Shown piece after piece: positions 1 through 10,006 of a stretch of DNA of 64,000 bases; the first letter of the stretch is position 1, and each line of letters opens with the position of its first letter. The notes beneath the pieces were generated by a model. That model saw only the letters and a program-made list of their open reading frames with translations. It did not search any database and was not told the DNA's origin. The translations under genes were made by a program, and so were the position numbers. Source of the stretch: Methylomonas rhizoryzae (GTDB taxonomy: Bacteria; Pseudomonadota; Gammaproteobacteria; Methylococcales; Methylomonadaceae); assembly GCF_008632455.1 (NCBI RefSeq), contig NZ_CP043929.1, forward strand, positions 2,790,001 to 2,854,000, written 5' to 3'.

Positions 1-105
1 GACGTCAATCAAAATAAGGCCGGCCAAAAGCGAATTCATCCCGGCTAGACTATCGGCAAATCCCTTAAAAATTTCGATTGATTCGCATTTTATCGCCTCT
101 GCCAT
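1..105 (-). CDS. Possible 5' end of a divergent gene running off the window
   Basis: An open frame of 35 codons starts at the ATG complementary to 103-105 and stays open to the window edge. Its translation begins MAEAIKCESIEIFKG and then turns hydrophobic (LLAGLILIDV). It would be divergent from the TonB receptor at 121 with almost no intergenic space, and I see no clear ribosome binding site for it. No family is recognised. It may be a chance frame; only the sequence to the left of the window can settle this. Confidence 0.22.
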   Translation of the reverse strand, partial: MAEAIKCESIEIFKGFADSLAGMNSLLAGLILIDV

Positions 106-120
106 GCCCGACGACTCACA

Positions 121-2130
121 ATGAGACACTCAAGGGGAATCGTTCCACCACTCTCTTTGCTAACACTGGGTTTGGCAGTGATGGCCGGAGCCGCCGCCGA
201 GGATTTGACCGCGCTGTCCATAGAAGAACTGATGGAAGTGGAGATCGTCAGCGCCGCGCGCTTAGGGCAAAAATCCACAGAAACCCCGGCCTCGGTTTCC
301 ATCATCGGTGCCGAGGACATTCGAACCTTCGGTTGGCGCACACTGGCCGAAGCGCTGAACGGCATCCGCGGACTTTACGTCAACAACGACCGTAGCTACA
401 GCTATCTCGGCAGCCGGGGTTTTCTGCATCCCAACGATTACAACTCCCGGGTGTTGATCATGATCGACGGCCAACGGATGAACGAAAACATCTACGACGG
501 CGGCTACATCAGTCAAGAATTTTTGTTGGACGTCGATTTGGTGGATCGCATCGAATTCGTTCCCGGTGCCGGTTCGACCATTTACGGTGCCAACGCATTT
601 TTGGGCATGATCAACGTGGTGACAAAAAAAGGCGCCGCCATCAACGGTTTACAGATCAACGGCCAAGCCGCCAGCTTCGACACTTACCAGGGCCGGGTCA
701 GTTACGGCACGCAACTGCAAAACGGCACCGACGTATTGATTTCCGCATCGCGCTTCGACAGCGCGGGCATAGAGAATTTGTATTTCCCGGAATATGACTC
801 GCCGGCCACCAATAACGGCATCGCCCACAAACTGGACGGCGAAAAATCCGAACGCCTGTTTGCCCGTCTGGAGCATCAGGGTTTTACCGCCAGCGCCGGC
901 ATGGTCAGACGGGTCAAACAGGTACCGACTGCAGCTTACGAAGGCATTTTCAACGATCCGACATTTTCCACGATAGACAGGCAATTCTTCGGTAACCTGA
1001 AATATCTTGCCAATCTAAGCGAAGACACCCGAATCCAGGCCCGCGGATTTTACCAAGGCTACGACTATTCCTCCGACGAAGCTTACGACGTGGACAACAG
1101 CGTTGTCATCAACCGCGATGCCGCCAGCGGTCGCTGGTGGGGCGGCGAACTGCAGTTGACCACCACGGCGCTCGAAGACCACCGCTGGCTGCTGGGCCTG
1201 GAATACCAGTTCGACCAGCGCCAGCACATGTTCGATTACGATATCCAGCCTTACTTGCCTTACCTGGACTCCCACAACAGCGGGCATCGGCTTGAATTGT
1301 TCGCCCAAGACGATTACCGGCTGACCGACCAACTGATATTCAGCGGCGGCCTGCGGCTGGATTACCATCACATGCTGAACAATCTGCAGCTCAACCCACG
1401 CTTAGGCTTGATCTGGAATCCCACGGATTCCGCCACCTACAAACTGCTGTACAGTTCCACCTTTCGCGCGCCCAACGTCTGGGAACGCCAATACCAACTG
1501 TATCCGACCGCGGCGAATCCCAATAATACCGAAGAGCGGATCAAGAGCTACCAAGCCGTGGCGGAATGGCGCACCGCCATGGGTTTAAAACTAACCGCCG
1601 ACTTGTTTTACAACCACATTTCCCGCTTACTCGAACAGGAAAGCATAGCGGGTTACGGTTCAACCGGCCCCTTCGTCAACGCGGATGCCCACGATATCTA
1701 CGGTATCGAACTCGAAGCCGAAAAACGCTGGGATAACGGCCGCTTGTTCAAAATTTCCTACACCCATAACGAATTCGAAGCTTCCGGCCACGGCGACGGC
1801 GAAGTACACAACGCCGGCACGGCCAACGATTTGTTCAAATTGCACTACGCCGAACCGCTGTTCGCCGATCGGGCCAAAATCGGCATCGAAAATGTTTACA
1901 TAGGCCCCCGGACCACGCCCCAAGGCACTGTGGCAGACGGCTATTACCAGTTGAATATCAGTTTGACCAGCGACACGCTTTGGCGCGGGGTAGACCTTGG
2001 CTTTAGCCTGTATAACGCATTCGACAGCCACTATCCGATGCTCGGGGGCACCGGGCCGGCCGACATACGCTCGGCTATACTGCCCGGCAACGGGCGTGAA
2101 TTCCGTTTCAAGCTGCAACTGACATTTTGA
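121..2130 (+). CDS. TonB-dependent outer-membrane receptor
   Basis: Predicted TonB-dependent receptor of 669 residues that would import a ligand through a 22-strand barrel using TonB energy. A signal peptide covers about residues 1-26. An acidic TonB-box-like stretch (LSIEELMEVEIVSAA) follows, then a plug domain at about 52-170 with the typical IEFVPGAGSTIYGANAF signature. The rest is an aromatic-rich barrel ending in Phe (KLQLTF), as expected for BAM recognition. It is the most divergent of the three receptors in this cluster, and its stop lies just before the start of the next receptor, so they are probably co-transcribed. No strong Shine-Dalgarno sequence precedes the ATG. The ligand is unknown. 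Confidence 0.9.
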   Translation: MRHSRGIVPPLSLLTLGLAVMAGAAAEDLTALSIEELMEVEIVSAARLGQKSTETPASVSIIGAEDIRTFGWRTLAEALNGIRGLYVNNDRSYSYLGSRGFLHPNDYNSRVLIMIDGQRMNENIYDGGYISQEFLLDVDLVDRIEFVPGAGSTIYGANAFLGMINVVTKKGAAINGLQINGQAASFDTYQGRVSYGTQLQNGTDVLISASRFDSAGIENLYFPEYDSPATNNGIAHKLDGEKSERLFARLEHQGFTASAGMVRRVKQVPTAAYEGIFNDPTFSTIDRQFFGNLKYLANLSEDTRIQARGFYQGYDYSSDEAYDVDNSVVINRDAASGRWWGGELQLTTTALEDHRWLLGLEYQFDQRQHMFDYDIQPYLPYLDSHNSGHRLELFAQDDYRLTDQLIFSGGLRLDYHHMLNNLQLNPRLGLIWNPTDSATYKLLYSSTFRAPNVWERQYQLYPTAANPNNTEERIKSYQAVAEWRTAMGLKLTADLFYNHISRLLEQESIAGYGSTGPFVNADAHDIYGIELEAEKRWDNGRLFKISYTHNEFEASGHGDGEVHNAGTANDLFKLHYAEPLFADRAKIGIENVYIGPRTTPQGTVADGYYQLNISLTSDTLWRGVDLGFSLYNAFDSHYPMLGGTGPADIRSAILPGNGREFRFKLQLTF

Positions 2131-2141
2131 CGACAACTCGT

Positions 2142-4247
2142 ATGGATATGACTAGTCCGGTACATCGCTGTATTTCGACCTTGGCTTGGCTATTGTTCGC
2201 TATCGGCAGCAAAGCCGGCTTGGCCGCCAACGATTATCCAATCGAGCCGGGCACCGCAAGCCTAGTCGATCTCGAGATCGAACAGTTGCTCGATCTCGAC
2301 ATTAGCTCCATTACCAAAACCTCGAGCAACAGCAAAAAGGTGCCGGCCGCGCTTTTCGTATTGAACCACGAAGACATTCTGCGAACCGGCGCCACCAGTA
2401 TCCCGGAAGCCTTACGCATGGTGCCCGGGCTGCACGTCGCAAAAATCAACGGCGGCGGCTGGTCGGTATCGGTACGCGGCATCAACAGCCAATTCGGCGA
2501 TCCCTTGCTGGTGCTGGTAGACGGGCGTAGCGTCTACACGCCGCTGTTTTCCGGAACCTGGTGGGATCAAATCGACGTGCTGATGGAAGACATCGAACGC
2601 ATTGAGGTGATACGCGGGCCCGGTACCAGTTTATGGGGCGCCAATGCGGTCAACGGGGTCATCAATATCGTCACTCAGTCGGCGCAACAAGCCAAAGGCA
2701 TGCTTGCCTCCGCCTATTACGGCAGCGAACGCTACGGCGGCGGATTGCGTTACGGCACCGACTTAGGTGACGGCGGATTTCTTAAAGTATTCGCCCGGCA
2801 TGGCGCATTCGACGACTCCCGCGCCCGCGGCAGCCGCGAAAACGCCGGCGACTCGGCCGGGATGAGCAAACTCGGTTTTCGGTTCGACAAAGATGTCCAA
2901 GGTGGGCACAAATTAATGTTGCAAGGCAACGCCTTCATCGGCGAATCCGGTGGTGCCAACCAAACCTTCCCGGCGATGAACGGGCCTGACAAACCGGCAA
3001 TAACGCCGCCCTATAGCGTTCAGTTACCCACAGAGCAAAACTTTCACGGACATTCCATACTCGCGCGCTGGGAGAGCCAGCAAAGCGCCGATTCGACGAC
3101 CGCGCTGCGCTTTTATTGGGATCAACACAGCCGCCGGATTAATTCGATAGACGCTAACAATCAGGTCGACACGGTAGACATCGATTTTCAGCACAACCTG
3201 CGCTTGAACGCGGCCCATATGCTGGTGTGGGGCAGCGGTTACCGGGTCAACAGCAGTCACACCGATGAAGAGATCTATTTGAGTCTAAACCCCAGCGAGC
3301 GCACCGACCGTATCTATAGCGTGTTCGTACAAGATGAAATTACCCTGGTACCGAATAAATGGACCTTGACCCTAGGCAGTAAATTCGAGCACAACCCGGT
3401 CACCCAATTCGAAACCGAACCCAACATTCGCTTGAGCTGGACGCCCGACGAGCGGCATACCCTATGGAGCGCCGTTTCCCGAGCGGTACGGTTGCCTAAC
3501 TGGCTGGAACAAAACGTGTTGTTCAACGGCACGATTTTGCCTCCCGCCGGCAACGGTCCGGCTACTCCGATCAACCCGGCGGTATTAGTCAGAATCCGCG
3601 GCAATCCCGATATGTCGGCGGAAAAAATGCTGGCGTTCGAAGGCGGCTGGCGCGCGCAATGGACGCACAATTTCCACACCGATTTCAACTTGTATTATTA
3701 CAATTACGACGACTTTCATACCTACAATCCGGCAAAACCGGATACCAGCACCCTGTTTTCCGGTTACGTCACGCAAACTTTCGAGGTGGGCAATTACGCC
3801 TTCGCCCAAGTGTACGGCGGCGAAATCAATGCCGATTGGCAAATTGCGGACGACTGGAAATTGCGTGCCGGTTACAGCCATGCCGAGGATCAATTCGGCA
3901 TCTCCGCCACCATGCCTAGCGCCATCGCAGCCAGTGTAGGCAACTATCCCGCCAACAAAGCCAGCCTATGGTCCATGCACGAATTGAGACCGGACCTCAA
4001 ACTGGATCTGATGTGGCGTTTCGTGGACGCTACCGCACCGAGTTGGTTGTCCGCCGAGACCGTTGCCAACCGAAGCTACCACGAAGTCGATGCCCGGCTG
4101 GCTTGGCAATTAGCGCCCAACCTGGAGATCTCCCTAATCGGCCGCAACTTGTTGGACAGCGTACATTTTGAAACCACCAGCTACTTCACCCAGGTGGCGA
4201 CCGGCACGCAGCGGGAAGTGTACGCCACAATCAGGTGGCAGCCTTGA
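2142..4247 (+). CDS. TonB-dependent outer-membrane receptor (copy 2)
   Basis: TonB-dependent receptor of about 701 residues. The frame opens with a TTG at 2127 that overlaps the previous stop, but the ATG at 2142 gives a normal signal peptide (about residues 1-28, ending GLAA) and is preferred. The TonB-box-like region reads IEQLLDLDISSITK. The plug (about 65-180) carries IERIEVIRGPGTSLWGANA, and the barrel ends in a terminal aromatic-rich strand. It is clearly paralogous to the broken receptor at 4822-7031: plug and barrel can be aligned almost residue for residue, so the two are tandem duplicates. The substrate is not identifiable. It lies in one apparent operon with a YfiR-like gene. Confidence 0.9.
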   Translation: MDMTSPVHRCISTLAWLLFAIGSKAGLAANDYPIEPGTASLVDLEIEQLLDLDISSITKTSSNSKKVPAALFVLNHEDILRTGATSIPEALRMVPGLHVAKINGGGWSVSVRGINSQFGDPLLVLVDGRSVYTPLFSGTWWDQIDVLMEDIERIEVIRGPGTSLWGANAVNGVINIVTQSAQQAKGMLASAYYGSERYGGGLRYGTDLGDGGFLKVFARHGAFDDSRARGSRENAGDSAGMSKLGFRFDKDVQGGHKLMLQGNAFIGESGGANQTFPAMNGPDKPAITPPYSVQLPTEQNFHGHSILARWESQQSADSTTALRFYWDQHSRRINSIDANNQVDTVDIDFQHNLRLNAAHMLVWGSGYRVNSSHTDEEIYLSLNPSERTDRIYSVFVQDEITLVPNKWTLTLGSKFEHNPVTQFETEPNIRLSWTPDERHTLWSAVSRAVRLPNWLEQNVLFNGTILPPAGNGPATPINPAVLVRIRGNPDMSAEKMLAFEGGWRAQWTHNFHTDFNLYYYNYDDFHTYNPAKPDTSTLFSGYVTQTFEVGNYAFAQVYGGEINADWQIADDWKLRAGYSHAEDQFGISATMPSAIAASVGNYPANKASLWSMHELRPDLKLDLMWRFVDATAPSWLSAETVANRSYHEVDARLAWQLAPNLEISLIGRNLLDSVHFETTSYFTQVATGTQREVYATIRWQP

Positions 4248-4825
4248 GTAAGCGCTTCGGGCTATTCAAGCCCTGCTCTTGTTGTCAATTGACCGGCCGG
4301 CGGCTGTTGAAATACCGGCTGCCCGTCGGCTTAATCCTGCTGGCACTATCAAGCAACGTCAGTTGCGAGAGCGGTAGCGAATCGGCGGTCAAGGTCGCCT
4401 TTATCTATAATTTCTTCAAATTTATTCAATGGCCTAATAGCGCCAATACCCAGGAAGGCTACACTCTTTGTATTGTCAACGCCGCTGAGCTTGGTGGCGC
4501 CGTTTCAGCCCTTAACGGCAAAACGCCGAACGACAAGCCGCTGACTCTTTTGACGGAGGTGAGCATAAGCCAAATGAAAACCTGTAACGTGTTGTTCGTT
4601 GCCGATAACGGCCATAACAATCAAGATCTTAGCGCGCTGCAAAACCTGCCGGTGGTCACCGTCGGCGACGGCGATAATTTCGCCGCACGCGGCGGCATGA
4701 TAGGCTTAATCAAAACCGATAACCACCTGGGTTTCGAAATCAATCTGGATGTCGCTAATCAGGCCAACGTCAAAATCAGCGCGCAGCTTTTGAAACTCGC
4801 CAAACATATTTATTCGACGAAATGA
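4235..4825 (+). CDS. YfiR-family periplasmic protein (DUF4154)
   Basis: A 196-residue exported protein with the YfiR/DUF4154 signature: after a hydrophobic signal (about residues 28-42) comes ESAVKVAFIYNFFKFIQWP, matching the family pattern of Lys, Tyr-Asn-Phe, Lys-Phe and Trp-Pro. YfiR proteins are periplasmic and, in Pseudomonas, restrain the diguanylate cyclase YfiN; in other genomes they often sit beside TonB receptors and sensor kinases. No YfiN-like cyclase is adjacent here. The start is uncertain: the GTG at 4235 overlaps the upstream receptor by 13 bases, and TTG 4244 is an alternative. Its TGA overlaps the next ATG (ATGA), which suggests translational coupling. Confidence 0.85.
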   Translation: MAALSKRFGLFKPCSCCQLTGRRLLKYRLPVGLILLALSSNVSCESGSESAVKVAFIYNFFKFIQWPNSANTQEGYTLCIVNAAELGGAVSALNGKTPNDKPLTLLTEVSISQMKTCNVLFVADNGHNNQDLSALQNLPVVTVGDGDNFAARGGMIGLIKTDNHLGFEINLDVANQANVKISAQLLKLAKHIYSTK

Positions 4826-7031
4826 TCGGCTTGGCGTATGGCATTTTCGCCGGTATAACAACACGATGCTACGGCAGACGGCATGATTTAGCCCGTCTAT
4901 TCCCTGCGCAATCGGCACCACCCGTAACCGGAACACCGAGAAACCATGCGCTGTTTAAACTGCTGTGCTCAACTGTTTATTTATGCTGGTTAGCCGCAGG
5001 ATCCAGCCAAGCCGCCAATCAAGCCCCTAGCGACAGCGCTACCGCGGAGTTATTGGATTTCAGCATAGAACAGCTGGTCGAGTTGGATTTAAGCTCGATA
5101 ACCAAATCCCTAGGCAGTCGCAAACAGCTTCCCGCCGCGTTCTACGTAGTCTCCAGCGAAGACATCCGCAGACTGGGCGCCACCACAATTCCCGAAGCAT
5201 TGCGTCTGGTGCCCGGCGTGCACGTCGCCAAAATCGACGGCGGCCGTTGGTCGGTGTCGGTGCGCGGTTTCAATAGCCAATTAGCCGAAACGTTGCTGGT
5301 ATTGGTGGACGGACGTAGCGTGTACACACCTTTATTGTCCAGTACCTTCTGGGATCAGTTGGACGTCATGATGGAAGACATCGAGCGCATCGAAGTCATG
5401 CGCGGCCCGGGCGCCAGTTTATGGGGCAGCAACGCGGTCAACGGCGTCATTAATATCGTCACCAAGTCCGCACGCAGCACTCAAGGCGGATTAGCCTCGG
5501 CGTTTTACGCTACGGCGGCGGAATGCGCTACGGTTTCGAAGCCGGCGAAGACGCGCATGTCAGCGTGTTCGCCCGCCACGCCCAGCACGACGATTCCAAA
5601 GCCCGCTTCAGTAGCGTCGACGCCGGCGATGCCGCGCAAATGAGCAAATTCGGCTTTCGTTACGACAAAGACTTTTTCGGCAACGCCGATTTATCCGTGC
5701 AGGGCACGGCATTTACCGGCGAATCGAACGGCGCGAATCAGATTTTCCCGCATATCATAACCCCGCAAGTACCGTCGGTTCAGCCACCTTACAACATTCA
5801 ACTGCCGACCGGCGACGAGTTCTCCGGCCATTACCTCATGGCGCGCTGGCAGCAACGGCAGAGCGCCGACTCCACCACGGCATTGCGCATTTATTGGGAT
5901 AGGCACAATCGCCGCTCGCCCGCTTTAGACGTCAGTTATCAAGTGGATTCGATAGACCTCGATTTTCAGCATAATTACCGGCTCAATCCCCTGCATTATT
6001 GGGTTTGGGGCGCCGGCGTCCGCTTCAATCACAATAATTATCAACCCAGTCTCTATGTGGCGCTGTCACCTGAAAAACGTACCGACCGGATTTACAGTTT
6101 ATTCGCACAAGACGAGATCAGCTTGCTGCCCAATACCTTGAAACTGACGCTGGGCAGCAAGTTCGAACACAACCCCGTCACCCAATTCGAAATTCAACCC
6201 AACATCGGTTTATCCTGGAGCCCTGACGAAATACATACCGTATGGGGCTCGATAGCGCGGGCGGTGCGTACCCCCAATTGGATAGAGCAAAACGTACAAT
6301 TTCAGGGCTACCTAGCCCCGCCTCCCGACCCGGCACAGCCGGTTTCTCCTGCCAATCCGGTCACGTTGATTTCCATCAACGGCAACCCCAGGATGACCAC
6401 CGAAAAATTATTGGCTTTTCAATTGGGCTGGCGCGCCGATTGGCGGCGCACCTTCGATACCGATTTAAGTTTGTATTACTACAACTACGACGACGTCCGC
6501 TCCTATAACAGCGGCGGCTTGCAAACGGATACCTTGTTCTCGGGCTACGTCGTGCTACCGATAAAAATTCAAAATTACGGTTTCAGCAAGATTTACGGCG
6601 GCGAACTGAGCGCCAACTGGCAAGTGAGCAACGCCTGGCGGTTACGCGCGAGTTACAGCTATTCGCGCGAAGAAATCGGCCTATCCAGCACCTCGCCATC
6701 CGTAGCCTACGTCACCAGCGCCGGTAACTATCCGGTGAACAACGCTTCCGTATGGTCTCAACTGCAATTGACGAGCGATTGGAGTTTCGACCTCAATTGG
6801 CGTTTCGTGGGCGGCAAGTCCAATAACGTGTTTTCCTATAACACCTTACCGACCCAAAGCTACCACGAGCTGGACGCCCGTCTGGCTTGGCAGCTGAACA
6901 AAGATGTGGAATTCGCCTTGATAGGACGAAATCTATTGGAAAGCGTGCATTTCGAAGCGAACAGCCACTATCAGTCCATCGCTACCGGGGTACAACGCCA
7001 AGTATATTTCAGCGTGAAATGGCAGTTTTAG
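4822..7031 (+). pseudogene. Frameshifted TonB-dependent receptor (copy 3)
   Basis: Two frames together encode one TonB-dependent receptor. The first (4822-5643) has a long N-terminus with a signal-like segment ending AAGSSQA, the TonB-box-like region and a complete plug with IERIEVMRGPGASLWGSNA. The second (from about 5509, with an internal ATG at 5523, to 7031) holds the whole barrel and terminal strand (SVKWQF). Against the paralogue at 2142-4247, 10 nucleotides are missing after the Phe-Tyr codons at 5508, which exactly accounts for the frame change. The barrel half has no further stops, so the lesion is recent, or it is an assembly error. As read, the product is a plug without a barrel and cannot function. 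ATG 4822 overlaps the yfiR-like stop. Confidence 0.85.
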
Positions 7032-7082
7032 GCAACTTACAGCCCAGTTTCGTAAGCCCGTGCCCGATTTTTTCAGTCGGTT

Positions 7083-7109
7083 AGCGTATTTCAATGGTTG
7101 AAAAACGCT
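7083..7109. terminator. Stem-loop between convergent genes
   Basis: An inverted repeat has 12-base arms (AGCGTATTTCAA and TTGAAAAACGCT, one mismatch) and a three-base loop. It lies between the end of the broken TonB receptor and the end of ftsH. There is no long T-run on either strand, so it is a possible bidirectional terminator rather than a canonical one. Confidence 0.4.
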
Positions 7110-7208
7110 TACCCAATGCCAAGTCGGGCGCCTTGTCGCATTGCGCGAGACCTCTCACGCCGGTACTGAGCATTTGCATCAGTCCAGACTAGCCATAACG
7201 ACGATAAT

Positions 7209-9176
7209 CTAGCTTTTGGGGCTGCTGCCCAACATAGCGGCAATGTCTTCGCGCTGTACGACCTCTTTTTCCTGTAACAGCGCCGCTAAGCTATCCAGTG
7301 TGTCCCGCTGTTTGGACAAAATTTCCATGGCGCGACTCTGAGCATCTTCAACCAAGACTTTAATTTCCGCGTCTATCAAACGTGCAGTTTCTTCGCTGAA
7401 ATTGCGCTGTTCACTAACTTCCGACGGCAAAAATTGCAGTTGTTGCCGCCGGCCGTATATCAACGGTCCCAGCTTCTGACTCATGCCCAAATAGCAAACC
7501 ATGTTATGCGCAATCTCGCTGGCCTTTTCCAAGTCGTTTTGCGCACCGGTGGAAACACTCTCCAAGGCCAATTGTTCCGCGACTCGGCCACCCAGCAAGA
7601 TCGCCATTTGATCTTTCAATTCCTGCTCTGTGGATAAATACTTTTCTTCGACCGGTAACTGCAAGGTAAAACCCAAGGCGGACACGCCGCGCGGAATGAT
7701 GGATATTTTATGTACCGGTTGTCCGGTAGGCACGGATTCTGCCACCAATGCGTGGCCGGCTTCGTGAAATGCCACCCGACGTTTCTCTTCCGGACCAAGC
7801 AGCCGGTTTTTCTTTTCCGGTCCGGCCAAGATACGATCTATTGCCGCCTCGAAATCGGCCATGGTTACTTGCTCGCGTTCGTTTCTGGCCGCCAAAATCG
7901 CCGCTTCGTTGGCAATATTGGACAAGTCCGCGCCGACGAAACCGGGCGTTCGTTTGGCGACTGTGGCTAAATCGACGTCTTTCGCCAATTGCATAGCCTT
8001 GCTATGCAGCTTCAAGATAGCCATCCTATCGAGCAAATCCGGTTTATCGACCACGATTTGCCTATCGAAACGCCCGGCTCTCAACAAGGCTTTATCCAAA
8101 ATTTCCGGTCTGTTGGTCGCGGCCATCACGACTACCCCGGACGTGGAATCGAAACCGTCCATTTCGGTCAGCAGTTGATTCAAGGTTTGTTCGCGCTCGT
8201 CGTTACCGGCCAAGCTGACCGGGCCGCTACGAGAGCGGCCAATCGCGTCCAGTTCGTCGATAAAGATGATACAGGGCGCGGTTTTGCGAGCTTGCTCAAA
8301 CAAGTCTCTAACCCGGGCGGCGCCGATGCCGACGAACAATTCGATGAATTCCGACGCGCTGATGTTGAAAAACGGCACGCCCGCTTCCCCGGAAACCGCC
8401 CGCGCCAACAGGGTTTTACCGGTACCGGGTGAACCTACCAACAACACACCTTTAGGCATGCGTCCGCCCAGCTTTTGCAATTTTTCCGGCGATTTTAAGA
8501 ATTCGATGGTTTCTTTCAATTCCTGTTTGGCACTGTCCGCACCCGCCACATCATCGAAAGTAATCTTGCCGTTTTCTTGCTGAATCTTGATTTTATTACC
8601 CAAATTCAAAAAAGAGCGGCCGGCCCCGCCCGTCATCCGCGGCAGCAACCACATCCAAATCGCGGCAAATATCGCTATTGGGATAATCCAATTGAAAACG
8701 ATGTTTCCGAGCCAATTTTCTCCGCTCCTTACCACGTACTCGACTTTGTGATCCTGCAAGTGCTTAGTGAGAGACTCGTCCCACAACGGGATGGTAAAGA
8801 AATATTTGCCGATTTGTTTGTCGTCGTCTTTTAGGGTGCCGTTGATAAATCGTTGGGTAACGACGGCTTTATCGACTTTATCCGCATTGACCAGCGATAA
8901 AAACTGGCTGTAGGGAATCTCGCGGCCTTGCGGTTTTTCGCCGCCGGCCATCAAGGTTGCCAACAGCACTAACGCCAACACGTAAATCACGAAACGGGGC
9001 GGTCGGCTAACCGGATTCTCGGCAGGCGCCGGCTTTCCTTCCGCCGGTTGAGACGAAATCCAGCGATTCGCCCAAGCCCACCATTTGATGACGAATTCTT
9101 TACAAACCCTGTAAAACTCGAAAAAGTTTTGCTTATCGTTCATAACGCTATCGGCTCCGTACCCATACACACTCAT
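7209..9176 (-). CDS. ftsH: ATP-dependent zinc metalloprotease FtsH
   Basis: Membrane-anchored AAA+ protease that degrades misassembled membrane proteins and some regulators. Over 655 residues it has a transmembrane segment at about 62-78, the FtsH extracellular domain, a second TM at about 158-178, Walker A GSPGTGKT (248-255), Walker B IIFIDELDA (303-311), the second region of homology (TNRPEILDKALLRAGRFDRQ), the zinc site HEAGH (471-475) and the third ligand Asp in NDLEKA (about 548). All catalytic residues are intact. The N-terminus is longer than that of E. coli FtsH, with a cytosolic extension before TM1; an internal ATG at 9143 is an alternative start. The usual partner rlmE (ftsJ) is not adjacent, so this may be a second FtsH copy. 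Confidence 0.95.
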   Translation of the reverse strand: MSVYGYGADSVMNDKQNFFEFYRVCKEFVIKWWAWANRWISSQPAEGKPAPAENPVSRPPRFVIYVLALVLLATLMAGGEKPQGREIPYSQFLSLVNADKVDKAVVTQRFINGTLKDDDKQIGKYFFTIPLWDESLTKHLQDHKVEYVVRSGENWLGNIVFNWIIPIAIFAAIWMWLLPRMTGGAGRSFLNLGNKIKIQQENGKITFDDVAGADSAKQELKETIEFLKSPEKLQKLGGRMPKGVLLVGSPGTGKTLLARAVSGEAGVPFFNISASEFIELFVGIGAARVRDLFEQARKTAPCIIFIDELDAIGRSRSGPVSLAGNDEREQTLNQLLTEMDGFDSTSGVVVMAATNRPEILDKALLRAGRFDRQIVVDKPDLLDRMAILKLHSKAMQLAKDVDLATVAKRTPGFVGADLSNIANEAAILAARNEREQVTMADFEAAIDRILAGPEKKNRLLGPEEKRRVAFHEAGHALVAESVPTGQPVHKISIIPRGVSALGFTLQLPVEEKYLSTEQELKDQMAILLGGRVAEQLALESVSTGAQNDLEKASEIAHNMVCYLGMSQKLGPLIYGRRQQLQFLPSEVSEQRNFSEETARLIDAEIKVLVEDAQSRAMEILSKQRDTLDSLAALLQEKEVVQREDIAAMLGSSPKS

Positions 9177-9209
9177 TCAAAGACCGCCAGCAGGCTCGGC
9201 CGTTCCCGG

Positions 9210-9692
9210 TCATTCGGATTTTAAATACCGGTAAGCACTATGGTAATACAACAACGGTTCGCCTTCCCGACAAATCACATTTTCAACTTCGCCTATGACG
9301 ATCCAATGAGTACCGGCCAATATTTGATTCACTATTTTGCATTCCAGGGATGCCAACGCGCAGCTCAAAACCGGCGTGCCGTAATCGCCTACCTGCCAAT
9401 CGACGCCGGCAAAACGCTCATCTTGAGTGCTTCCCCCGGCAAACCGATTGGAAACCGCTTCTTGATCAGCCCGTAAAATGTTGACTGCGAAGCGTTTTTC
9501 CTGCAACACCACAGCCCCCGTATCGGTGTGTTGATTTAAACAGACCAAAATTTGCGGCGGTTCCAAGGAAACGCTGCTAAACGACGTCGCCGTCATGCCT
9601 TTCGCGCCTTGTGCCGACTGAGCGGTCACGACGGTGACGCCGCTAGCCCACAACTTCAATGCGCTTTTAAATTGATTTGGATCTACGCTCAT
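9210..9692 (-). CDS. Flavin reductase family protein
   Basis: A 160-residue protein of the flavin reductase-like (HpaC/FMN-binding split barrel) family. Typical elements are the N-terminal FKSALKLWASGVTVVTA, GMTATSFSSVSLEPPQILVCLN, a central FAVNIL, and the C-terminal WIVIGEVENV with LLYYHSAYRYL. Members reduce FMN or FAD with NAD(P)H, often to supply a monooxygenase, but no monooxygenase lies nearby. It is 33 bp upstream of ftsH on the same strand and may be co-transcribed. The substrate cannot be told from sequence. Confidence 0.88.
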   Translation of the reverse strand: MSVDPNQFKSALKLWASGVTVVTAQSAQGAKGMTATSFSSVSLEPPQILVCLNQHTDTGAVVLQEKRFAVNILRADQEAVSNRFAGGSTQDERFAGVDWQVGDYGTPVLSCALASLECKIVNQILAGTHWIVIGEVENVICREGEPLLYYHSAYRYLKSE

Positions 9693-10006
9693 GCTGTTCT
9701 CGTCTACCGATGTTAATGGAGGCGCCGAATGATGTCGATTTTATAAAACTCAGCGCGGTTAAGAATAATCAGATACGTGTACCGACGGGAGATTAAGCCA
9801 ATCTCTCGTTTGTTTTCCCGAATCGGCATCGCTGCAGTTTGAAAAGGCCGATTTACCACGCTTATCCCCTCCCTGACGCTCATCAAGCCGGCTAGCCGCC
9901 GGGCACGCGGCTTTGGGAGTCGTTACCTGTCGTTATACTAGCCCGAAACCGGAGATTTAGCCCGTCGCAGGTAGGCGCGCTCCGAATCGTGGTTTATCGG
10001 AGAGTT
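9693..10006. other. Intergenic gap without a recognisable gene
   Basis: This 314-base stretch lies between the flavin reductase start and the lysS stop. I found no convincing reading frame, repeat or RNA. It should hold the promoter of the flavin reductase/ftsH unit and the end of the lysS transcript, but no canonical terminator is visible. Confidence 0.5.
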
